Below, in pieces: positions 56,501 to 64,000 of a stretch of 64,000 nt of DNA. The stretch spans positions 1 to 64,000 of the forward strand of contig CAZNOG010000010.1 of assembly GCA_964574635.1 (NCBI GenBank). Reading direction: 5' to 3'. Under the pieces are notes generated by a model. It was given only the letters and a program-made list of their open reading frames with translations. It did no database searches and was not told the DNA's origin. Position 1 is the first letter of the stretch. Each line of letters begins with the position of its first letter. Source of the stretch: CAZNOG01 sp964574635. Lineage in GTDB: Bacteria > Bacteroidota > Bacteroidia > Flavobacteriales_D > Cryomorphaceae. A program made the position numbers and the translations under genes.

Positions 56501-59500
56501 AGATGAAAACGGCCTTGAATTATTCAATACGGAACAAGAAGACCGTTTCGTTAATCTGGTTTTGACGGGTGCCGGTGAACACGCTTTCGAAAATAGTGGT
56601 GGTCCCATGCCCAGGTTTTGGAAAGTGACAGTTGATAAAGGATTGAACACCAATTCGGGATTTTCTTTTAATTCTGAAATTGCCGTAGTGGGCCCGGCAG
56701 ATGAAGCACAAAAACCAATTGAAATCCGTAACGGGCTATTGGTATTCAATCATCCCAATATCGATATTACCCTTTCCTCGGGTGGTGGCGACTTTTATAT
56801 TCCCTCGACAGGTGGGCTGCAATTGGAGGCTGGTCATATACGAATTCATGGTTTCGAAACAGGAATGCTCCTTTCCGGATTGATGGAAATCAATGGCGGT
56901 AACATGACTATAGGAGATACGGAGGGGATGAATAACTACATAGAATACGGTGCGGCCGGAATTCCCAAGCTAAAAATTTCTGACGGTACGCTGATCGTTG
57001 GAAGCCAAATTCGCAGAGGACTTTCCAGTACCGCAGGTTCACTGGATTATCGACAAACGGGGGGAGACGTGGTTATCGGTAGGTACGCGGCACCGGCGAC
57101 CAACCGGGGAATGCTGGAAGTACTCAACGGCGGAAGCCGTTTTGAACACACAGGAGGTACACTTACCTTCGTACGTGGTGTAAGTCTCAATACACGGCCC
57201 TCACTTCTATTAGAACCTACCAACACTCTTGTTGGCGTCGGTTCTGAAATTTTCATCGGAAATGAAAATTCACCTACCGGCGCACAAATCCGAAATTTTG
57301 GAATTCAGAGCAATATCCCTCTTAACAACTTAACTATCCGTTCGAACAACGGTCCGAGAGCTCATCTAATTACGCACAATCTCGAGATTGAAGGAGATTT
57401 AACCATTGAGAGCGGCGCAAGACTCAGCGGTGGTTCGAGGAAAATTATTTTGCATAGTGATCTAATTAACAATGGATCCCTGGTTTTCGATACTGATGGA
57501 GAACTTCGCTTGGTACATACCGTATTCGGTTCCGTTTCCGGAACGGGAACTTTCCAATTATTTGACCTTGTCCGTGTGGGGGAAGGTGGGGTGACCACCG
57601 TCGAAAAATCACTTGTTGTCGAGAATAACTTCTTGCATGAAGAAGGTGAAATGGAGTTCGATGACAACTCTCTCACTGTTAAGGGAAATGCAACGGTAGA
57701 CGGTAATTTGAGATTTAATTCCGGATCCGAAGGTTTCATACTTTCAGGATCTTCCAATCAAATTTTGACTCAATCGCAAAATTTGGGGAAAGCTGAGATC
57801 GATATTATGACAATCGACAATATATTCGGGGTTACCACACCGACAGCATATAACGAGTTTAAGATTAATAAGGAATTGCGTATGGAGCTCGGGGTATTTT
57901 CATTGAATGGAAATTTGCTCGAATTAGGATTGGGTGCCGTGTTTACCGCAGTTACACCTTTTGGGGAAAACAATATGATCGTAACCGGTGGTAGTCTTGC
58001 GAATACCGGTTTGAAACTGAACATTCCGGCAAATACTATCGACGATATTTTCATTCCGGTGGGTATCGAGAGGTATTTGCCGATCAACCTCGATTTTGCA
58101 CAACCCGGTTTTAGCAGTGGTACCCAAGATTGCTCTTTTCTTATGCGTTTGACGGAAGGTGTCGTAGGAGTGATTACGGATGAGTCTGATGAAAATAACG
58201 TATTGGGCATGTTTCTTTCCATGGAAGGAAACAACGTCGGAGATAATTTGCGATTTGATTTGAAAATGACCTACCACGATTTATACGTTAATTATGTGTA
58301 TCCATACACGGAAGAAGATTATATACCTGCCAGGATATTGGCGGACAACACCTCGGTGAATAAATTTGACGCTGAGCTAGTGGATACGGAGAACAATATC
58401 ATTACATTTCCTATTGTTGGAGATATCGATGGAGATTATTTTGCGGGAATCGATGAGGCCATACCCAATACGATACCCGTGTATGAGACAACAGGATCCG
58501 GTCCTGTCGCAGCGCCTATTTATGTACCTCTTCCTCCTGGCGGTGCCCCTTCGGGTGCCGTAGTTATCGTTAATACCGGTCATACCGTGTTTTTCAGTGA
58601 AGAAGGAGTGAATTTTTATCGTACGGTATTGGAGGAGGGGGCTACGATAGTCATTCCCAATACCGGCTTGCACCGTCTGGGTCGCGTAACAGGAAAGGGA
58701 ACGATCGAATTGCAAAATACCGGTCTTCTGCCTTCGGGTAATTATACCGATTTCTTTGGCTGTGATGGCGGGAAGTTGAAATTCAATGCTATTTCCAAAG
58801 ACTATGAGATTTTATCCAATATGCCTCCAATCAAAGAGGTTACCATATCAGGCACTAGTAACAGGGAGTTGACAATTGCAAACAGTGCGGTGAATATTTG
58901 CGACAACTTATTTATACAAAGTTCGGGTTCAGGAAATGCAGTGTACGTTCGGGCTTCTAATTCGGCTGTCCTTACCGTGAATGGTGATGTTATCGTCAGC
59001 GGAGGATTATTGGACCTGCGTCAAGGCGAAACTCTTGTAAAAGGGGATCTAATCATATCCAATGGGGAGTCGCCAAGCAGTGGAATGGTCACATCGGGAA
59101 ATGATGGGAAACTCACAATCGAAGGAGATCTGGAAATCGGTGGTCGTGGTATGAACCTGGGCACGGTGTTTCGCGAAACGCACGTCCATGGTAATGTGTC
59201 CAAAACCACTAATCCGTCCGCTGGTTCCATTCAAGGCGGAACCAACGGTGCGAAACTCGTCTTCAATGTTACTGAGGATGAAACACCGGTTCAACAAACC
59301 ATCACGGGAGATTTCACGGGAATGCACGATATCCCGACAATGGAGCTCGATAATCCCGAAGGCCTGCTTCTGGATGGTAACGTTGATATATCCGAGAACT
59401 TGATCCTAACGGATGGGAAAATTTTCACTTCCGCGGATAAAATACTGAAACTGACGAATCAGTCGGCAGTGATTGATCGAACACCTAGCCTCTCAACGGC

Positions 59501-60572
59501 CTATATTGACGGACCGATGCAATGGGCCCTGTCTTCATCAACGGGTACAAACGCTGATAGGGTTTTTCCTGTAGGAAAGGATGATCGATATCGGCCGCTT
59601 ACCGTTTCTGCTCGAAGCGCCGCCCGTACGTGGGAGGTTGAATACACGGATACTTCGGCCCGAATCGTTCCCGAAATCGTGTCCATGGATTTGGAAGAAG
59701 TAATGCCTGCTCTCCAAACAATTAGTGTCCAAGAGTTTTGGCGCGTGGAAACCGATGCCGGAAGTACGACTGCCAGAATTGGTCTGAGTTGGGGTGACAA
59801 TTCTGCGGTTTCCGAGAATACCGCCGACCAAAGTAAACTCGTGATTCTCGCATATAACAGTAACAACGAACTTTGGGAAAGCCATGGTGGAAGCAATTTC
59901 TCGTACAATGAAGCGACCAACTTCGGTACTTTCAGAAGCGAGGTTGCCAAACCCATCAGCTTCAGTCGACGTTATCTTACTATCGGCTCCACCGACGGCA
60001 TGGTCAACCCCCTCCCCGTCGGGTGGTTGTACTTCAAAGGAGAGAACCGAGGGCCCGACCACCTCTTGACCTGGGCCACGGCCACGGAAACCAACAACGA
60101 CTTTTTCGAGCTGGAGCGGTCCATCGACGGACGCTCATGGGAGTTCGTGACGCGGGTGACCGGCGCGGGGCACAGCACCTCCGAGCGCTTGTATTCCTAC
60201 ACCGATTACGGAGCGCCTTTCGGAACGGTGTACTACCGACTCCGTCAAGTGGACTTCAACGGCAGCAAAAATTATGCTCCACAAATCGTCAGCCTCTACA
60301 AAGCATTGCCGGAAGGAACCTTCGACATGGTCCTCTATCCCAACCCCACGCGCTTGGGTAGGTTCAACTTCCGCATGTCCCTAACCAAAGACGCGGTAGT
60401 GGAAGTGTCCGTTTCCGACCTGTCGGGAGCACGACTCATGCACGAATACGTGCAAGTGGACGGAGCGGGCGTGTCCTCACCAGTGGATATCCAACTCAAA
60501 CCGGGTATTTACCTCGTGTCGGTCATCGCCGATGCGAAACTGATTTCCAAACCTCTGGTGGTGACGGAGTAG
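50550..60572 (+). CDS. Giant T9SS-secreted adhesin-like protein with LamG-like domains
   Basis: 3340 residues from ATG 50550, chosen because MTSLAQRILILLIPALLTMSSVSAQ is a signal peptide; the frame is open further up to 50412. Residues about 30-290 form a LamG-like lectin domain (NPKVLLWLDGSSVQ ... LRTYFWIKYGIN). A segment YDTGDWTDPATWTLDG starts a very long beta-helix-like region of N/G/T-rich strands. A second LamG-like domain follows a PPPPPPVPWTPEEI linker near residue 1710 and ends LEGYLAHKWGF near 1945. More beta repeats precede NPLPVGWLYFKGENRG, ATATETNNDFFELERS and a sorting domain (VLYPNPTRLG ... KPLVVTE). Probably surface adhesion, biofilm or gliding. Base composition changes sharply near 59990. 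Confidence 0.92.
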   Translation: MTSLAQRILILLIPALLTMSSVSAQTGPMGIGNGSGQSTFAGDNPKVLLWLDGSSVQPTLSTSQASLIQWNDKSGNGHNFTLGPGQWDPTVFPTGGHKGTFVNAPTRPTVGFRGTEQNPGKYLVCEDFDMPSDGFSIYFVIKSNDNYYGFFNYATPTNDHEVLIYNNPGGIQLKMSELQQSVVGNISTNSWNYGGIVWGNSGTGNWHYNRQTESDGGHGFLGFDGVTISSNGKIIIGDIQNQNYPSEHNYKFNGVDGNDYSMNIAEIIVFEGRISRPATRLLRTYFWIKYGINGATSGWDKFHGNMHIAAGKPWGGKYWAPIGIGRDNASPNSGSINEARSHGLVLRVRDDEWTESRAYLIAGTYGDFKTLAYPGTDVDANHIVETDLPPGVIKRWERLWEIRTTDGNSQVFEVAFDFGEGIDGDIPQYPENYVLLARNSPTSGTFQIVPVEGKSVLEDEMVFRVKVNQFKTDNRYFTIGTTDASSDLTGSTKRTWYSYDTGDWTDPATWTLDGSTTPAYVNPDGDIPGAHDNVFIGAGKTVTIDQNLTTTTYDRLIVHGTLDMSTTTSQLVWATIEGSGMIRCAAGNFPSGNSDGFADPNFGGTLEYYGAGPITQSTEVKVNRLSVNLSGPSSVLTFQDDLTHNGLFDINTGTVYIKPPNTEIKLTLRSYGDVLIESNGTLAVGSHNNNIAHDWYFYKDLVNNGGTIKFTTRVPGSNNYSLYTSGETKHYIMARFESDDENQELRVNGPSNFSRIVVDKGNDATYVLSISANDPDHFNLLGRCDRVMGENEYIPLGSADDGGSNNYNRNSFALINGTAEIKENIFIPLLTNNTSGNYNINHSAQLWVNGGTVERGKLGGSGNGSAIVIYGLIRVTSGIIKAHGFNGFTIRGNGVVQVDGGTADANQIQTSNLGPENIGGLIINDGIVNINGARPEGARQGYATLSLTYPGNVFRMTGGVLNVTGATDRGLVFINSDPQNTNVTGGDVNLDVSTNNKPYRIMSRAAFWNLTLTRSNTTTTNQSFVVTGGISGDGANDNTAVMDPQDLVVRNNLTITGLNNPTLKMGDSDESTDLYVHGNLHFDDNITYNPNKNTTFFVGTTNSELTLNGSAPFPFHHVVVRKELEGRFVRIQQQSPSHPAMDIEGNFTLEKGYFAGKRHVLLRGNANISTQFGDDTYFSGELRMVGSNGRQELRSDGGTVYRLVIDNPDGVSLVNDGLTIKGNLSLNDGSFYIGNNKLRIASNYSSPIVGQANSASEQRMVVCSGSASAGGLEILNHKTPQELVFPFGVSTGDTLKYALANVYVRSGWTGPGYINITPVDTLLSTANLDGIGDYLNFYWRVRATGYETRPNVNHRFKYHDDDVRGSGAESSWVPGRVLSTMPFTRSVDDSPSDSHINTNSNLIHYNDPIQDMATNAGVGIPLVDADYTAGAADRFTGSPDIYFSRKTTTGANSAAWDVPGNWNKLSVTEVDPYYVHNTDRTPSTDFPGPGDIAVIGFDVNGSLRPHVYGAPSGGIEVAQIMFTPMQDVSGIRLPRFEGSAPGDLGILRPTLQVSNTTDIIKCGPISGEGALLLKDNVNLDVTDVGAFMAEDSSIVVLDLSSSISNMVNYLPAVVPNIFISRSSVTFTNDIRVRGNLEIAGTAQLLFSESEFGNIQVDGDLILDKYQSTTSKPSIHFNAKGIFKRLHIKGDLKLQGTKAHITIGNSGPPPPPPVPWTPEEISADLWLDSDSVTTIGNKVSSWPSRSSSFEAVQTDDSKRPVLQTGINGLPTLNFDGEDDFLSIDHNPIFNINAGQDFELFTVTQVDNYNVHYTVSAGIFAKGEVGPGDFLLYLTGRRNRVYVDVGKMDIYSGNANNAATLNWMRREGAEAYGYNTTGGLHQSYNNANTNMSGNTKNVSIGSAAEGTARFLEGQIGEIIFVKRTLSTDERQKLEGYLAHKWGFTSKLQSSHPYKDEIPYVGDEVEVTSPELIVEGNIIQNLSNNSVDENGLELFNTEQEDRFVNLVLTGAGEHAFENSGGPMPRFWKVTVDKGLNTNSGFSFNSEIAVVGPADEAQKPIEIRNGLLVFNHPNIDITLSSGGGDFYIPSTGGLQLEAGHIRIHGFETGMLLSGLMEINGGNMTIGDTEGMNNYIEYGAAGIPKLKISDGTLIVGSQIRRGLSSTAGSLDYRQTGGDVVIGRYAAPATNRGMLEVLNGGSRFEHTGGTLTFVRGVSLNTRPSLLLEPTNTLVGVGSEIFIGNENSPTGAQIRNFGIQSNIPLNNLTIRSNNGPRAHLITHNLEIEGDLTIESGARLSGGSRKIILHSDLINNGSLVFDTDGELRLVHTVFGSVSGTGTFQLFDLVRVGEGGVTTVEKSLVVENNFLHEEGEMEFDDNSLTVKGNATVDGNLRFNSGSEGFILSGSSNQILTQSQNLGKAEIDIMTIDNIFGVTTPTAYNEFKINKELRMELGVFSLNGNLLELGLGAVFTAVTPFGENNMIVTGGSLANTGLKLNIPANTIDDIFIPVGIERYLPINLDFAQPGFSSGTQDCSFLMRLTEGVVGVITDESDENNVLGMFLSMEGNNVGDNLRFDLKMTYHDLYVNYVYPYTEEDYIPARILADNTSVNKFDAELVDTENNIITFPIVGDIDGDYFAGIDEAIPNTIPVYETTGSGPVAAPIYVPLPPGGAPSGAVVIVNTGHTVFFSEEGVNFYRTVLEEGATIVIPNTGLHRLGRVTGKGTIELQNTGLLPSGNYTDFFGCDGGKLKFNAISKDYEILSNMPPIKEVTISGTSNRELTIANSAVNICDNLFIQSSGSGNAVYVRASNSAVLTVNGDVIVSGGLLDLRQGETLVKGDLIISNGESPSSGMVTSGNDGKLTIEGDLEIGGRGMNLGTVFRETHVHGNVSKTTNPSAGSIQGGTNGAKLVFNVTEDETPVQQTITGDFTGMHDIPTMELDNPEGLLLDGNVDISENLILTDGKIFTSADKILKLTNQSAVIDRTPSLSTAYIDGPMQWALSSSTGTNADRVFPVGKDDRYRPLTVSARSAARTWEVEYTDTSARIVPEIVSMDLEEVMPALQTISVQEFWRVETDAGSTTARIGLSWGDNSAVSENTADQSKLVILAYNSNNELWESHGGSNFSYNEATNFGTFRSEVAKPISFSRRYLTIGSTDGMVNPLPVGWLYFKGENRGPDHLLTWATATETNNDFFELERSIDGRSWEFVTRVTGAGHSTSERLYSYTDYGAPFGTVYYRLRQVDFNGSKNYAPQIVSLYKALPEGTFDMVLYPNPTRLGRFNFRMSLTKDAVVEVSVSDLSGARLMHEYVQVDGAGVSSPVDIQLKPGIYLVSVIADAKLISKPLVVTE

Positions 60573-60798
60573 AGAGGAGGTAGAGGAAGTTGAGAAGGTA
60601 GAGGAGGTGAAGGAAGTTGTGGAGGTGGGTTTGAGTTGATGGGGGGCATGTGACTCAGGCCAAGCGGCGATGTACCTGGACCGGCTATTGACGTATTCCG
60701 GTTCGCCACATCGTTGGGAGGCAAGGGCGGAAAGGCACTGCATGAACATCATTGCGAGGGCTTTGCCCAAAGCAAACTGATTCGTCGTAATCCGTAAT
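60573..60798. repeat. Purine-rich simple repeat after the giant adhesin
   Basis: 60574-60632 is almost pure purine on the plus strand with recurring GAGGTAGAGG/GAAGTTGAG units, ten bases or so each. No frame or stem is seen. The rest of the gap up to the SnoaL-like gene holds nothing recognisable. Confidence 0.6.
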
Positions 60799-61194
60799 TC
60801 ACTTCCCGACCGCCGCGCTGTCGTAAACCGTGGCCGCAAACTCTTCCATCCGAACGATCAGGCCCTTATCCACCGTGTACACCTGCACCCACTCCTGCTT
60901 CAACTCACGGCCGGACCGATTGGTGCGCTGGTGCTCACTCCCCAACACCACCACGGTGTCGCCCTGTACCACGTATTGCCGATGCTCGAAAGCCAGGATT
61001 TCCGTGCGCTCCAATATGTTGCTGAAAAAAGCGCGGACTTCCTCCCGACCCCGAAAGCCGGAGCGGGGGATGACGTGCGTGCCGTGGTAAATCCACTCGC
61101 TGTCCTCGGATACGGTTCTCAAAATGCCGTCCACGTCGCCGGCACCGAAGGCCTCGAACATCTCGTCAACTACTTTTCTTGGATTGGAGGTCAT
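60799..61194 (-). CDS. SnoaL-like / NTF2-fold protein
   Basis: 131 residues with the cone-fold pattern of SnoaL-like proteins: KVVDEMFEAFGAGDVDGILRTVSEDSEWIYHG at the N-terminus, GREEVRAFFSNI in the middle and EWVQVYTVDKGLIVRMEEF at the end. Such proteins are small-molecule isomerases/hydrolases or binding domains; the catalytic identity cannot be read from the sequence. Divergent from the AsmA-like gene with 232 bp between starts. Confidence 0.85.
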   Translation of the reverse strand: MTSNPRKVVDEMFEAFGAGDVDGILRTVSEDSEWIYHGTHVIPRSGFRGREEVRAFFSNILERTEILAFEHRQYVVQGDTVVVLGSEHQRTNRSGRELKQEWVQVYTVDKGLIVRMEEFAATVYDSAAVGK

Positions 61195-61426
61195 GTCTTT
61201 GGGTTTGGGTTCAACGCAAATTACTCATTACCTCAACAATGTTTGGGGAGAAATGATCGCGATCATCCTCCGCCCGTGTCCCGCGCTCGAAACCCGAGTT
61301 CCCGAGAACCAATTTCCGACCAACCGTGTTATAGGAAATCGTCACGAAGCAAGTCACGCCCACGCTCGCTCAATCCGTAAATGCACAAAGGATTCGAGTC
61401 CGCGGTCAAGATCAAAAACGCAATAC

Positions 61427-62554
61427 ATGGAACGGAAACAACGAAAGGGACTCTCGAAATTTTGGAAAACGGTCATCGTCGTGGCCGTGGTCCTGGTCGC
61501 GGTGCGCCTCGCCCTTCCTTACTTGGTGCTGCATTTCGCCAATAAAAACCTCCAAAACCTCGAAGGGTACTCCGGACATATCGACGACGTGGACCTGGCG
61601 CTCATCAAAGGGGAGTACCTGATCAAATCCTTCTTCATCGACAAAGTGGATTCGGCTTCCGGAGAGCACGTCCCCTTCGTGGCGGCGGACCGCGTGGGCT
61701 TTTCCCTCCACTGGAACGCCCTGCTGCACGGAAAGATCAAGGGGGAGGTCTACGCCGAAAACCCCATGGTGCGCTTCACCAAAGAGAAGGCCGAACCGCA
61801 GGAAATCAGTCAAGACACGGCGAGCTTCCGGGAGGTGCTGGAAAACTTCATGCCCTTGCAGATCAACCGCGTGGAAATCGTCAACGGCAATATCCAGTAC
61901 CGGGATCCCGGCGCACAACCGCCGGTGGATCTGCGAGTCACCAACCTCTACGTCACCATGGAGAACCTGTCGAACGTGAAAAACGATACCGCCGTCCTGC
62001 CATCCTCGGTAGTGGCTTCGGCCAACGTGTACGGCGGGTCCTTCGACTTGAACTTGCGCATGGATCTGCTGAAGGAACACCCCACCTTCGACCTGACCGT
62101 CGAAGTGAAAAACACCGACTTGACCAAGTTCAACGACTACTTCGAAGCCTACGGGAAATTCGACGTAAATCGAGGAACCTTCGGGATGTACAGCGAAGCG
62201 GCGGGGCAGGACGGACGCTTTACCGGCTACGTCAAGCCCTTCATCCACGATTTGGACGTAGTTTCCAAGGAGGACAGGGACAAAAACGCCCTTCGCAAGG
62301 TGTGGGAAGGCGTGGTGGGAGCGGCGGGGACCATCTTCCGCAACCAGGCGAAAGACCAAATCGCCACCAAGGTACCGCTGGAAGGAGAGTTTGAAAACAC
62401 CTCCGTTAGCACCCTCGAGGCCGTGTGGGTCTTGCTCAGGAATGCCTTCATTCAGGCTTTGCTGCCGGCGGTCGATCACGAAATCGATTTGTCTTCCGTC
62501 GACGGAGATGGCGGTGGCGGAATCTTCGACGTCGAGCAGGGTGGGGAAGAGTGA
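61427..62554 (+). CDS. AsmA/DUF748-like membrane-anchored protein
   Basis: 375 residues from ATG 61427. One N-terminal transmembrane anchor (TVIVVAVVLVAVRLALPYLVL), then a periplasmic beta-rich body with FANKNLQNLEGYSGHIDDVDLALIKGEYLIKSF, a typical DUF748/AsmA opening, and later NRVEIVNGNIQYRDPG and YGKFDVNRGTFGMYSE. AsmA-type proteins are thought to bridge inner and outer membranes for lipid transport. It ends in a Gly/Asp-rich tail (VDGDGGGGIFDV). Family call good; role inferred. Confidence 0.82.
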   Translation: MERKQRKGLSKFWKTVIVVAVVLVAVRLALPYLVLHFANKNLQNLEGYSGHIDDVDLALIKGEYLIKSFFIDKVDSASGEHVPFVAADRVGFSLHWNALLHGKIKGEVYAENPMVRFTKEKAEPQEISQDTASFREVLENFMPLQINRVEIVNGNIQYRDPGAQPPVDLRVTNLYVTMENLSNVKNDTAVLPSSVVASANVYGGSFDLNLRMDLLKEHPTFDLTVEVKNTDLTKFNDYFEAYGKFDVNRGTFGMYSEAAGQDGRFTGYVKPFIHDLDVVSKEDRDKNALRKVWEGVVGAAGTIFRNQAKDQIATKVPLEGEFENTSVSTLEAVWVLLRNAFIQALLPAVDHEIDLSSVDGDGGGGIFDVEQGGEE

Positions 62555-62884
62555 GACCCAAAACCTCGGAATGAGTCCCGACATTATACCGAACACCGGT
62601 TCTTAATGTAGGGTCGGTAGGTTTTTCTTCCCTCCGCGGGTGCCGTCGACTGCTCCTCCGTGCCGCATTTTCGGTTTTCTTGGCCCCGGCCGCATGCCGT
62701 TTTCAAAGGGTTTTGCCCTCTGTGTCCCACTGATTTAGGGGCTTTTTCATTTTGTTACGTTTTTGTTACGCCCGGAATTCGTCGCCGAGGAAAGCGTGCA
62801 ATAGTTTTGGCGCGGCTCGATGGATGAAAAGCTTGAAAGTCAACCGAACCATCCGACGATCCATTCACTTCAAAAACCAATACA
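62555..62884. other. Intergenic region with a candidate promoter
   Basis: 330 bp without a gene. TAGTTTTG (62802-62809) fits the -7 pattern; the -33 site 20 bp upstream reads TTCG instead of TTTG. It stands 76 bp before the ATG of the next gene. Nothing else was recognised. Confidence 0.45.
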
Positions 62885-64000
62885 ATGAGAAAGCTTTCCT
62901 CGCTTTTCGCCCTGATCCTTGCATTTGCAACAAGCGGTTATGGCCAAAACAACGATCTGCCGGAGCTTCACCGGCCCGCCACCGACCTGTGGCACCACAG
63001 TCACCATTTGCCCACACGCGGACCCGACTATCGGGTTCCACAGAGGTTCGATGGTTCTTCTCCAAAGTCCCATTCCGGAATCCAAGACCTCCAATCGAGA
63101 TTGACAGGTTTCATCACCTATGTGTACGACCAGACCGATTACTCGTTTTTGGGCGAAGAGGCCACCTACCATTGGGCGGAGGGTCGCAACCAAGAGGATA
63201 TCGACTTGGTTCTGGTCTATCGTTTGGCACCGGATTATCCTTTCACGCCCTTGAATACACCCGGGTTCAACACAACCAATTTCACGGCGGCAGACACCAT
63301 GACGGGAACCTATTTCGACGGCGTCAGCTATGTGGATTACATAGTGACTTATGCATTCGACGACAACGGGTATCCTGCGGAAGTAATCACCTTGAAAAAC
63401 CCGGATTCCGAATGGCACAACTTCGAGTGGTCACTTTACGAATTCGATGAGAACGGAAACAATATAGGCACAACCTACCACGTCGGCGGTGAACCGGATG
63501 AATGGGTGCCCGTCAGGACTTGGGTATACAATTACGACGACCAAAACCATTTGGTGAGTTTTCAAGTTACCGCATGGGACGTCGATACCGAAGAATGGTA
63601 CGATTTTTCTCGATTTAACATGGATTTCGAAGACGGTTTGTGGGTGACGGATACGCGAGAGCAGTTTATAGACGGGGAATGGGTGTACACCGATCGATGG
63701 CTCCTCGACTACGACGATAACGACAACATCACTTCCTACACCTCCCTTGTTTGGTCCGGTGACCAATGGGTGAACACCACCAAATTGTCCTATCAATACG
63801 ATGCTTCCGGCGATCAAACTTCTCGGATTACCTACACCTGGGCAGACGATCAGTGGCTGGAAGTCGGCGTGTCCACCTTTGAATACGACGACGACCATCA
63901 CTGCATCACCGCCGAGATGGAATGGTGGAATCCCGATTCCGCCAGTGTTCAGAAATACATGAAGTTTTATTACTCCTACACGGATCTCGGGCATTTTGAA
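62885..64000 (+). CDS. Secreted Tyr/Trp/Asp-rich repeat protein, C-terminus outside window
   Basis: Frame of 372 codons open to the window end. Signal peptide MRKLSSLFALILAFATSGYG before QNNDLP. From about residue 75 it has repeats of 20-25 residues of the form Y-x-YDDN, W-x-DGEWVYTDRWLLDYD, and Y-QYDASGDQTSRITYTW. They resemble the YD-like repeats of exported Bacteroidota proteins, distantly like RHS repeats. A T9SS sorting domain is expected beyond the window. Function unknown; probably cell-surface. Confidence 0.82.
   Translation, partial: MRKLSSLFALILAFATSGYGQNNDLPELHRPATDLWHHSHHLPTRGPDYRVPQRFDGSSPKSHSGIQDLQSRLTGFITYVYDQTDYSFLGEEATYHWAEGRNQEDIDLVLVYRLAPDYPFTPLNTPGFNTTNFTAADTMTGTYFDGVSYVDYIVTYAFDDNGYPAEVITLKNPDSEWHNFEWSLYEFDENGNNIGTTYHVGGEPDEWVPVRTWVYNYDDQNHLVSFQVTAWDVDTEEWYDFSRFNMDFEDGLWVTDTREQFIDGEWVYTDRWLLDYDDNDNITSYTSLVWSGDQWVNTTKLSYQYDASGDQTSRITYTWADDQWLEVGVSTFEYDDDHHCITAEMEWWNPDSASVQKYMKFYYSYTDLGHFE

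Overview
The window looks like chromosomal DNA from a marine or freshwater member of the Bacteroidota (Flavobacteriales-like). Five things point that way: very large secreted proteins, of which the three with a visible C-terminus end in type IX secretion (T9SS) sorting domains; GEVED, CUB, FISUMP and LamG-like modules; SUMF1-family and BatA-type proteins; several promoters of the Bacteroidota form TTG-N19..22-TAnnTTTG; and a bTHX ribosomal protein. Species cannot be assigned from this sequence alone. Host genes are GC-rich, whereas the bodies of two giant surface proteins are clearly more AT-rich. No rRNA, tRNA, CRISPR array, transposase or phage gene was seen.

Layout. 1-7741 (minus, cut by the window edge): a giant secreted protein with CUB domains and eight Ig-like+GEVED units of about 252 residues. 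8281-11236 (plus): a nitrite reductase operon, nirK fused to cytochrome c, then a SUMF1-fold protein, then a SCO copper chaperone; a flavin disulfide oxidoreductase follows. 12773-16092 (minus): a dihydroorotase-like protein without its metal ligands, coupled to a BatA/von Willebrand membrane protein. 16183-41074: mostly housekeeping genes, namely DUF2024, a thioredoxin-like protein, an SPFH protein, a racemase, bTHX, HU, fmt, recQ, a PRC-barrel protein, MgtC/SapB, a PepSY-like/SdiA-regulated lipoprotein with DUF2752, nadA-nadB, ogt, a methyltransferase, a DsbA-like protein, a FISUMP lipoprotein, queD, dnaK, a DUF4249-like lipoprotein, panB, a pseudouridine synthase and hsp20. A DnaJ-type co-chaperone follows at 41224.

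42143-64000 is a surface-protein region. It holds a 1024-residue T9SS cargo, a vWA/DUF11/Cys-repeat T9SS cargo interrupted by a 100-N assembly gap, a 3340-residue T9SS adhesin-like protein, a SnoaL-like protein, an AsmA/DUF748-like protein and the start of another secreted protein.

The most unusual non-coding signal is a pair of long hairpin elements at 16635-16771 and 37411-37550. Flanks and loop are conserved, but the stems differ in sequence while still pairing in each copy. Other points of note are a possible structured RNA at 24090-24460, inverted repeats lying over two T9SS-cargo promoters, a shared 15-mer pattern upstream of dnaK and hsp20, and composition breaks inside two giant genes.
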